Positions 1 through 6,115 of a stretch of 55,717 nt of DNA are shown here, piece after piece; position 1 is the first letter of the stretch, and every line of letters starts with the position of its first letter. The DNA is taken from NCBI GenBank assembly GCA_902631135.1, contig CACOXL010000003.1, forward strand, positions 1 to 55,717. Reading direction: 5' to 3'. Source of the stretch: an uncultured Pelagibacteraceae bacterium (GTDB lineage: Bacteria > Pseudomonadota > Alphaproteobacteria > Pelagibacterales > Pelagibacteraceae). The notes under the pieces are model-generated. The model saw only the letters and a program-made list of their open reading frames with translations, searched no databases and was not told the origin of the DNA. Both the position numbers and the translations under genes were made by a program.

Positions 1-32
1 TAAAAGACGAGAATAAAGAAAAAAGCGCTTAA
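1..32 (+). CDS. dnaK: 3' end of a gene, probably dnaK (partial)
   Basis: The first bases read in frame as a short charged tail, KDENKEKSA, followed by TAA at 30-32. A charged C-terminal tail of this kind, placed 27 bases before dnaJ, is what one expects for the Hsp70 chaperone DnaK in the usual dnaK-dnaJ operon. Only about nine residues are visible, so the identity rests on neighbourhood and tail composition rather than on a domain. It could be the end of another gene. Confidence 0.5.
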   Translation, partial: KDENKEKSA

Positions 33-59
33 CTGACATCTATTTGTCCTGGTTAATAC

Positions 60-1196
60 ATGGCTAAAAGAGATTATTATGATGTCCTTGGTGTTGGAAA
101 AAACGCTTCCCCTGATGAACTTAAATCTGCTTACAGAAAATTAGCTGTAAAATATCATCCTGATAAAAATCCAGATGATAAAATAGCTGAAGATAAATTC
201 AAAGAAGCTAGTGAAGCTTACGGAGTACTTTCAGATAAATCTAAAAAAGAAAATTATGATAACTTCGGCCATGCAGCATTTGAAAATGGTGGTGGTGGGC
301 GAGGAGGTTTTGGAGGTTTTGGAGGATTTAGCGGTGCAGACTTTTCAGATATATTTGAAGATTTCTTCGGTGACTTTGGTGGAGGAAACAGAAGAAATTC
401 AAGCAGAAATTCCCATAATAGAGGGTCAGATTTAAGATATGATTTATCTATTTCTTTAGAGGAAGCTTATACAGGTAAAAAACAAAATATTCAGTTTTCA
501 ACCACTGAAAAATGCAATACCTGTAAAGGTAATGGTTTAAAACCTGGCTCTAGTCCGGACAGATGTACTTATTGTGGTGGAAATGGAAGGGTTCGAACCA
601 ATCAGGGTTTTTTTACAGTTCAACAAACTTGCCCCCAGTGTGCTGGTAGTGGAGAAGAAATAACAAATCCATGCGGTGACTGTAACGGTCAAGGTAATAA
701 ACAAACTTCAAAAAAAATATCTGTAACTATTCCCAAAGGTGTCGATGATGGAACTAGAATAAGACTTGCCGGCAAAGGAGAGGCTGGAACTAGAGGTGGT
801 ACAAGTGGTGATTTATACTTATTTATTAATGTGGAATCCCATCAGCTTTTTAAAAGATCAGATGTAAACTTATTTTTTGAATTTCCTATTTCTATAGCTG
901 ATGCAGCCTTAGGTACAAACATAGAAATACCAACTATTGATGGAGGAAAAGCAAAAATAAAAATACCAGATGGCACTCAAAATGGTAAACAATTTAGACT
1001 AAAAGGAAAAGGAATGCCTTTTATGCGTAGAGGAGACTTTGGAGATCTATATGTACAAGTTAAAACTGAAGTTCCAATATCTCTAAATAAAGAACAGAAA
1101 GAATTATTAGAAAAATTTAGAAAAATAGATAACGAAAGATCTAATCCTAGTATTAAAAAATTTTTTCAAAAAGCAAAAAATTTTTGGAAAAGTTAA
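60..1196 (+). CDS. dnaJ: Chaperone protein DnaJ (Hsp40)
   Basis: DnaJ is the co-chaperone that delivers unfolded clients to DnaK and stimulates its ATPase. The 378 residues show the full type I layout: an N-terminal J domain with the HPD motif (YHPDKNP, about residues 32-38), a Gly/Phe-rich linker (about 75-115), four CxxCxGxG zinc-binding repeats ([32 protein letters not shown]) and the C-terminal substrate-binding domains. Length matches the family. It sits 27 bases after the probable dnaK stop, implying a dnaKJ operon, and a small membrane-protein gene follows after 3 bases. No clear Shine-Dalgarno sequence is visible before the ATG. Confidence 0.98.
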   Translation: MAKRDYYDVLGVGKNASPDELKSAYRKLAVKYHPDKNPDDKIAEDKFKEASEAYGVLSDKSKKENYDNFGHAAFENGGGGRGGFGGFGGFSGADFSDIFEDFFGDFGGGNRRNSSRNSHNRGSDLRYDLSISLEEAYTGKKQNIQFSTTEKCNTCKGNGLKPGSSPDRCTYCGGNGRVRTNQGFFTVQQTCPQCAGSGEEITNPCGDCNGQGNKQTSKKISVTIPKGVDDGTRIRLAGKGEAGTRGGTSGDLYLFINVESHQLFKRSDVNLFFEFPISIADAALGTNIEIPTIDGGKAKIKIPDGTQNGKQFRLKGKGMPFMRRGDFGDLYVQVKTEVPISLNKEQKELLEKFRKIDNERSNPSIKKFFQKAKNFWKS

Positions 1197-1199
1197 TAG

Positions 1200-1367
1200 A
1201 TGAGTTTAGAGGAAATAATTCCAGCTTTAGCTTTAATAGCTGTATTAATCCTAGTTCTCCCAAGTTTTATAAGCTCGAATATTGAAAAAAAAACATTTTT
1301 TAAGAATCTGGTCATTTGGGGTATTATTATTTTAACACTTATGATACTTTTGTATTTTTTTCTCTAA
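1200..1367 (+). CDS. Small two-helix membrane protein (55 aa), unknown
   Basis: This ORF is too short for the supplied track. It starts at ATG 1200, three bases after the dnaJ stop, and ends at TAA 1365-1367. The protein begins MSLEEIIPALALIAVL and has two hydrophobic stretches, about residues 6-25 and 36-55, joined by a short polar basic segment (SSNIEKKTFFKN). This suggests a helical hairpin in the inner membrane. It fills the dnaJ-dapB gap almost exactly and is probably co-transcribed with both. I do not recognise a family, and no function is assigned. Confidence 0.7.
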   Translation: MSLEEIIPALALIAVLILVLPSFISSNIEKKTFFKNLVIWGIIILTLMILLYFFL

Positions 1368-1382
1368 TAGAAATTGGTAAAA

Positions 1383-2162
1383 ATGAAAACAAAAATAAAA
1401 TTAAGTATAACAGGGTGTTTAGGAAGAATGGGCAGTAAGATAATCAAATCTGCAAACTCTGATAAAAATTTTAAAATTGTTTCTTTCACTGAAAGCAAAA
1501 AAACTGATAAAAAAATAAGTGGTATAAAAATTACACAAAATACATATGAAACTTTTAAAAAGACTGATTTAATTATAGATTTCACCGTCCCAACATGCAC
1601 TTTTGAAATTTTAAAAATCGCCTCAAAATTAAAAAAGAGAGTCGTTATTGGAACTACAGGTTTTACAAAAAAAGAAGAAGATATAATAAAAAAATATTCA
1701 AAAAAAATTCCAATTTTAAAAGCTGGTAATATGAGTTTAGGGATAAATCTACTTATGTATTTAACTGAAATTACCTCTAGTGCTTTAGGAAATACTTTTT
1801 TAAGTAAAATATTTGAGATACATCATAAACATAAAAAAGATTATCCATCAGGAACTGCCTTGATGCTAGGAAAAGGTATTGCTACAGGTAAAAATAAGAA
1901 TTTTTATAATGTAATAGGGAAGAAATATCTAAATAAAAAAAACTTTCCCTATGGGAATAAGATAAATTTCAACTCAGTAAGAAAAGGTGAAATAATTGGT
2001 GAACATGAAGTAAAATTCTCTAATGGTAAAGAAATAATTACTCTTAATCATGAGGCTTTTGATAGAGCACTTTATTCAGAAGGGGCTCTTTCGGCAGCGA
2101 AATGGTTGATGGCAAAAAAGCCAGGTCTTTATTCAATGAGAGATCTTATGAAATTCAAATAA
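1383..2162 (+). CDS. dapB: 4-hydroxy-tetrahydrodipicolinate reductase
   Basis: DapB reduces 4-hydroxy-tetrahydrodipicolinate with NAD(P)H in the lysine/diaminopimelate pathway that feeds peptidoglycan. The sequence has the N-terminal nucleotide-binding motif GCLGRMG, a conserved GTTGF segment, and the catalytic stretch EIHHKHKKDYPSGTA with the His-His pair and the Lys of the active site. I prefer ATG 1383 (259 aa) over the TTG at 1374 used in the ORF track, because it lies right before the conserved beta strand. The stop codon overlaps the nth start by one base. Confidence 0.96.
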   Translation: MKTKIKLSITGCLGRMGSKIIKSANSDKNFKIVSFTESKKTDKKISGIKITQNTYETFKKTDLIIDFTVPTCTFEILKIASKLKKRVVIGTTGFTKKEEDIIKKYSKKIPILKAGNMSLGINLLMYLTEITSSALGNTFLSKIFEIHHKHKKDYPSGTALMLGKGIATGKNKNFYNVIGKKYLNKKNFPYGNKINFNSVRKGEIIGEHEVKFSNGKEIITLNHEAFDRALYSEGALSAAKWLMAKKPGLYSMRDLMKFK

Positions 2163-2815
2163 TGAATGAGGTTCAGAGATCAAAAATAGTATTAAAAAAA
2201 TTAAATAAAATATATCCAAAGATAAATGTACCTTTAAAAAGCCGGAATGTTTTCACACTTCTAATTTCAGTTCTTTTATCTGCTCAATGTACAGATGTGA
2301 ACGTAAATAATGTCACTAAAAATATATATCACAAATATTATAAACCAGTTCATTTTATAAAACTTGGTAGAAAAAAAATTGAGAAATTGATTAAAAAAAT
2401 TGGTATCTTTAGAATAAAAGCAAAAAGCATTTATAATCTCTCAAAGATATTAGTTAATGAGCATAAAGGACAAGTTCCTAAAACTTTTGAGGAACTTGAA
2501 AAATTACCTGGTGTAGGCCACAAAACAGCTAGTGTTGTTATGTCTCAAGGCTTTGGATATCCTGCATTTCCAATAGACACTCATATTCATAGATTAGCTC
2601 AAAGATGGGGACTAACAAATGGCAAAGATGTAATACAAACTGAAAAGGATCTTAAAAGACTCTTTCCAAAAAAAAATTGGAATAAACTTCATCTTCAAAT
2701 TATTTACTATGGTAGAGAATATTGTAAATCAAGAGACTGTTATGGAATAACTTGTAAAATTTGTACCAGTTGTTATCCTAATAGAAAAAAACCCATTAAA
2801 ACTAAAAAAGCTTAA
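2162..2815 (+). CDS. nth: Endonuclease III (DNA glycosylase/AP lyase)
   Basis: Nth removes oxidised pyrimidines in base excision repair. The 217-residue product has the helix-hairpin-helix LPGVGHKTA with the catalytic Lys, and the catalytic Asp in FPIDTHIHRLAQR. A Cys-rich C-terminus follows (YCKSRDCYGITCKICTSC). Its spacing does not match the usual C-x6-C-x2-C-x5-C iron-sulfur ligand pattern; five cysteines fall within 17 residues. The start is taken as ATG 2162, overlapping the dapB stop by one base. The track start at 2102 would run 61 bases into dapB and adds a non-conserved leader. Confidence 0.95.
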   Translation: MNEVQRSKIVLKKLNKIYPKINVPLKSRNVFTLLISVLLSAQCTDVNVNNVTKNIYHKYYKPVHFIKLGRKKIEKLIKKIGIFRIKAKSIYNLSKILVNEHKGQVPKTFEELEKLPGVGHKTASVVMSQGFGYPAFPIDTHIHRLAQRWGLTNGKDVIQTEKDLKRLFPKKNWNKLHLQIIYYGREYCKSRDCYGITCKICTSCYPNRKKPIKTKKA

Positions 2816-3744
2816 TGAAAATTTTAGGGATAGGTAATGCAATTATAGATGTAATTTGTAAAGTCGATGATAATTATTTATCTCAAAATAAGCTCGAAAA
2901 AGGTACAATGAAATTATTTTTTGATGAAATTGAGTTTAAGAAAATAATATCGAATCTTAAAATTGATAAAACTGTTTCTGGTGGTTCAGTTGCAAATTCT
3001 ATAGTGGGTTTGTCTCAATTAGGTAATTCAGTTGGTTTTATTGGTAAAATCTCAGATGATAACTTTGGTGCAAAATATGAAGATGGATTAAAAAAAGAAA
3101 ATGTAAATTTTTTTTATTCAAAAAAAAAAGAAAACTTACCTACAGGTATATGTTTAATTTTAATAACACCAGACTCTGAAAGGACAATGTGTACATATTT
3201 AGGAATATCAGCAAAGATAAATAAAAACGACCTTAACATTGAGTCAATAAGAAAAAGTGAAATAATTTTTCTAGAGGGATATTTATGGGATGAAGGTGAT
3301 GCTAAAGGAGCTTTTGATGAAGCAATAATTCAATCAAATAAAGTAGCAATGTCATTATCTGATAAATTTTGTGTTGATAGGCATAAACCTCATTTTTTAG
3401 AGTTAGTAAAAAATAAACTTGATATTATTTTTGCTAATGAAAATGAAATATTATCCTTAATAAATACAACAAATTTTAAAGAGGTTATTTCGTTTGCAAA
3501 AAAAATTAATAAACATCTAATTATCACGAGAGGAGAAAAAGGTGCTATTTCAGTTCATAATCATGAAGTTTATGAAATTGGATCAAAGGATAATCTCAAA
3601 ATAGTAGATCTGACAGGAGCTGGAGATTTATTTGCAGCTGGGTATCTACATGGTTTCATCAATAATTTAGACATAAAAGAGTGCTTGGCCAAAGGAACTG
3701 ATATGTCTTCAAAAATAATCCAACAAATTGGAGCTAGACTTTAA
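2815..3744 (+). CDS. PfkB-family carbohydrate/nucleoside kinase
   Basis: This 309-residue protein is a ribokinase-fold ATP-dependent kinase. It has the N-terminal PfkB signature region (GGSVANSIVGLSQLG) and the C-terminal catalytic signature DLTGAGDLFAAGYLHG, with the catalytic Asp and anion hole. The N-terminus (ILGIGNAIIDVICKVDD) and overall form resemble proteins annotated as adenosine kinase in alphaproteobacteria, so adenosine or another nucleoside is the most likely substrate. Substrate choice cannot be read from sequence alone. The ATG overlaps the nth stop by one base, placing it in the dapB-nth unit. Its 3' end overlaps the convergent ArfA-like gene by 11 bases. Confidence 0.9.
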   Translation: MKILGIGNAIIDVICKVDDNYLSQNKLEKGTMKLFFDEIEFKKIISNLKIDKTVSGGSVANSIVGLSQLGNSVGFIGKISDDNFGAKYEDGLKKENVNFFYSKKKENLPTGICLILITPDSERTMCTYLGISAKINKNDLNIESIRKSEIIFLEGYLWDEGDAKGAFDEAIIQSNKVAMSLSDKFCVDRHKPHFLELVKNKLDIIFANENEILSLINTTNFKEVISFAKKINKHLIITRGEKGAISVHNHEVYEIGSKDNLKIVDLTGAGDLFAAGYLHGFINNLDIKECLAKGTDMSSKIIQQIGARL

Positions 3745-3850
3745 CTCTTTTTTTTCTTTTAAAACTACCTTTACCTTTTTTTGGTTTTACAACTCTAGGC
3801 TTATATTTATTAGAGAAAAGATCCTTTGCAAATGAATTTTTTTTTTTCAA
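3734..3850 (-). CDS. ArfA-like ribosome-rescue peptide (38 aa)
   Basis: This ORF is absent from the supplied track. Read on the minus strand from TTG 3850 to TAG 3734 it encodes a very basic 38-residue peptide whose core is YKPRVVKPKKGKGSFKRKK. From memory this aligns without gaps over about 29 residues with the E. coli ArfA core (LFRQRVEKNKKGKGSYMRK). ArfA binds stalled ribosomes lacking a stop codon and recruits RF2. The start TTG overlaps the regulator stop as TTGA, and the upstream AAGGAGG inside the regulator can serve as ribosome binding site, so translation is probably coupled. The hydrophobic C-terminal tail of E. coli ArfA is absent. The family call is inferred from motif recall, not from a search. 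Confidence 0.72.
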   Translation of the reverse strand: MKKKNSFAKDLFSNKYKPRVVKPKKGKGSFKRKKRVKV

Positions 3851-4410
3851 ATTATAAAATATCCCTCCTTTGAACTTATTATAAATTGATCATCTTTAAA
3901 TTTTTCTTTGATTTTTTTTCTTAATCTGTGAATATGGGTTTCCACAGTATGTGTCTCTAGCAAAGATTTGTGATCCCAAACGTTTAATTGAAGTTCTTTA
4001 ATTTTTATAGGTTTTTTTGATTTATTTAAATAAACTATTGTATCAATTTCTTTTTCAGTCAATCTTAAAATGTCTTTCTTATTCGAAATAGTTCTAGAGT
4101 TAAGATCTATAAAGTATTTGCCAATAATTTGACTTGCTTGATCTTTAAAATTCAATTTCAAAAATTCAACATTTAATCTTTCAATTAATTGGATAAGTCT
4201 TATGGGCAAATTATCTAATATGAATTGATTTTCTATATTAGAAATTTTTTTTTGTGTTAAAAAAATATAATTTTGATTTTCATTATTCTTAATAAGATTT
4301 AGCTCATCTTTCTTAATATGGGAAATATTAAAATTTAAATTATCTTTTATTTCAGATAATATCTCATGAATAATTAAAGAATCATATATAATTAATTTTT
4401 GATTATCCAT
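3847..4410 (-). CDS. OmpR/PhoB-type winged-helix regulator with degenerate receiver
   Basis: The C-terminal third of this 187-residue protein is a transcriptional-regulator winged helix: LTEKEIDTIVYL opens it and the recognition helix lies in HTVETHIHRLRKKIKEKF, ending SSKEGYFI. The N-terminal part has the length and early acidic position of a receiver domain. However, I cannot find the phosphoacceptor Asp at the end of beta 3 (YIFLTQKK there), so phosphorylation control looks lost. The start is taken at ATG 4410 (MDNQKLII), because the longer ORF would run into the divergent gene. Only 11 bases separate it from the divergent L,D-transpeptidase. The ArfA-like gene is coupled to its 3' end. 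Confidence 0.8.
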   Translation of the reverse strand: MDNQKLIIYDSLIIHEILSEIKDNLNFNISHIKKDELNLIKNNENQNYIFLTQKKISNIENQFILDNLPIRLIQLIERLNVEFLKLNFKDQASQIIGKYFIDLNSRTISNKKDILRLTEKEIDTIVYLNKSKKPIKIKELQLNVWDHKSLLETHTVETHIHRLRKKIKEKFKDDQFIISSKEGYFII

Positions 4411-4421
4411 GTAAAGACAAT

Positions 4422-4916
4422 ATGTTAATTTACTTAAAAAATAAACATACTCTAAAGATAGACGATTTCTCATTTAAATGTGTAATTGGTAAAAATGGCA
4501 CGTCTATAAATAAGATTGAGGGTGATAAAAAAACTCCTAAAGGTACCTTTTGTATTGAAAATTTATATTATAGAAAGGACAGGGTAAAAAAAATACAAAC
4601 AAAATTAAAATCAATACCAATCTCTAAATTTATGGGCTGGTGTGATGATGTAAGCAATAAAAAATTATATAATAAGTTATTTAGAATAACAAAAAAAATT
4701 GGACACGAAAAACTTTTTAGAAAAGACAAAAAATATGATTTATTAATACCAATCAAATACAACTATCATAAAAGAATTAGTGGAAAAGGTAGTTGTATAT
4801 TCCTCCATCTTACAAATAATTACAAACCAACAGCAGGCTGCATAGCTTTAAATAAAAATGATTTTCTAATTATGTTAAAAATTATTAATAAAAAAACAAA
4901 AATAAAAATTAATTAA
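4422..4916 (+). CDS. L,D-transpeptidase (YkuD) family protein
   Basis: The 164-residue protein carries a YkuD-type catalytic site: His in CIFLHLT (about residue 129) and the nucleophilic Cys in TAGCIALN (about residue 140), the equivalent of the SHGC motif. An upstream segment GDKKTPKGTF is also typical of the family. Such enzymes form 3-3 cross-links in peptidoglycan or attach proteins to it, in the periplasm. No signal peptide is visible at the N-terminus (MLIYLKNKHTLKIDDF), which is odd for a periplasmic enzyme. It diverges from the pseudo-response regulator with an 11-base gap, and its 3' end overlaps convergent yggS by 4 bases. Confidence 0.85.
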   Translation: MLIYLKNKHTLKIDDFSFKCVIGKNGTSINKIEGDKKTPKGTFCIENLYYRKDRVKKIQTKLKSIPISKFMGWCDDVSNKKLYNKLFRITKKIGHEKLFRKDKKYDLLIPIKYNYHKRISGKGSCIFLHLTNNYKPTAGCIALNKNDFLIMLKIINKKTKIKIN

Positions 4917-5575
4917 TTTCTAACACCAAATATTTTAGAACCTATTCTCAAATATGTTGAACCATATTTGATTGCTAACAAATAATCATTAGACATTCCC
5001 ATGCTTAATTCTTTAAATCCTAATCTCTTTTTAATTTCAAACATTTCAGAAAAATATTTTTCAGTTTTTTCATCATTTGGTGGAATGCACATTAGACCAA
5101 CTACATCTAACCTTAATTCATTTTTACAAAAAAAATAAAGTTTTTCCAAGTTATCTAACTCTACACCACTTTTCTGACTTTCATCTCCAATATTGATTTG
5201 AAGAAATAGCTTAATGTTTTTTTTTATTTTATTTTGTTCTTCAAAGATTTTTTTTGCAAGTTTAATACTGTCTACAGAGTGAATATAATCAAAAATTTTT
5301 ACTGCATGCTTTACTTTGTTTGTTTGTAACTTACCGATCATGTGGAGATTTAAATTTTCAAATTTTTCTTTAATTTTAGTCCATTTATCCATTGCTTCTT
5401 GGACTTTATTTTCTCCAAAATCGATGTGACCGTATTCAATTAATGGATAAATTTTATTTTCTGGGAATGTTTTACTTACTGCAATGATTTTTGTTGATAT
5501 ACCTTGATCAATTTTAGAATTTTTTGAGTTTATTTCTTCTTTTATTCTTATTAAATTTGAAACAATATGATCCAT
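4913..5575 (-). CDS. yggS: YggS/PROSC-family pyridoxal phosphate homeostasis protein
   Basis: YggS-type proteins bind pyridoxal 5'-phosphate and buffer vitamin B6 and amino-acid metabolism, without a known catalytic reaction. The 220-residue sequence has the PLP-binding Lys in IIAVSKTFP (K35), the conserved HIDFGENKVQEA, HMIGKLQTNK and SMGMSNDYLLAI segments, and the terminal RIGSKIFG. Length is normal for the family. The ATG lies at 5573-5575, and the divergent ThiE-like gene starts at 5567. The two 5' ends therefore overlap as ATGATCCAT, so each promoter must lie inside the other gene. Confidence 0.95.
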   Translation of the reverse strand: MDHIVSNLIRIKEEINSKNSKIDQGISTKIIAVSKTFPENKIYPLIEYGHIDFGENKVQEAMDKWTKIKEKFENLNLHMIGKLQTNKVKHAVKIFDYIHSVDSIKLAKKIFEEQNKIKKNIKLFLQINIGDESQKSGVELDNLEKLYFFCKNELRLDVVGLMCIPPNDEKTEKYFSEMFEIKKRLGFKELSMGMSNDYLLAIKYGSTYLRIGSKIFGVRN

Positions 5576-6115
5576 AAACTTTGTTTTTATTTTATAAGTA
5601 AATTTGAAAAATCACTAATTAATAAATTAGACAAAAATATACATATTATTTATCGAAATTACGAAAAAAAATATAAAAAAAAAGAAATTTTACAAATAAA
5701 GAAAATTTGTAAGTTACAAAAAAGAAAATTTTTTTTAGCAAATAACATCAAATTGGCAAAAAATTTAAGCCTAGATGGTGTTTATATCCCCTCATTTAAT
5801 AAAAATCTAATACCTAATTATTCTAAAAACCAATCTTTTCTTATTCTTGGATCAGCCCACAATTTGAGAGAAATATCTCAAAAGAAAAAGCAAAATGTAG
5901 ATTTTATCTTTATGTCACCTTTATTTAATATAAAAAAAAGAAATTTTTTTTTAGGACCAACTAAATATAGAATTTTGAGTAATCATTTTAATATTAAAAC
6001 AATTGCTTTAGGTGGTATCAATAAAAAAAATTTAAAAATGATTAATTTAATTAATTGTTATGGTTTTGCATCAATATCTTATATAGAAAAGCATAAACTA
6101 AATGGAAAAAGATAA
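5567..6115 (+). CDS. Thiamine-phosphate synthase/TenI-like TIM-barrel protein
   Basis: The 182-residue protein resembles the ThiE/TenI fold: LDGVYIPS at the strand where ThiE has its substrate-binding HLGQ region, ILGSAHNLREI, DFIFMSPLF where ThiE has a GP(I/V)F segment, and ALGGI near the end. ThiE couples HMP-PP to thiazole phosphate. Several residues usual in true ThiE are replaced and the N-terminus is rich in Lys and Tyr, so a TenI-like or other role is possible. The ATG overlaps the yggS start codon region on the opposite strand. The 3' end overlaps the TPR-sulfotransferase by 14 bases, indicating a two-gene unit. Confidence 0.6.
   Translation: MIHKLCFYFISKFEKSLINKLDKNIHIIYRNYEKKYKKKEILQIKKICKLQKRKFFLANNIKLAKNLSLDGVYIPSFNKNLIPNYSKNQSFLILGSAHNLREISQKKKQNVDFIFMSPLFNIKKRNFFLGPTKYRILSNHFNIKTIALGGINKKNLKMINLINCYGFASISYIEKHKLNGKR

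Noticed and set aside
2102-2161. Extended N-terminus of Nth as given in the ORF track
   Set aside because: It would overlap dapB by 61 bases with non-conserved residues; ATG 2162 gives the standard one-base overlap and family length.
3745-3846. Apparent intergenic region after the PfkB kinase
   Set aside because: It is not empty: the minus strand codes for the ArfA-like peptide, so it was reassigned as coding.
4411-4473. Extended N-terminus of the winged-helix regulator
   Set aside because: It would run into the divergent transpeptidase gene. MDNQKLII at 4410 is the natural start of the receiver-like fold.
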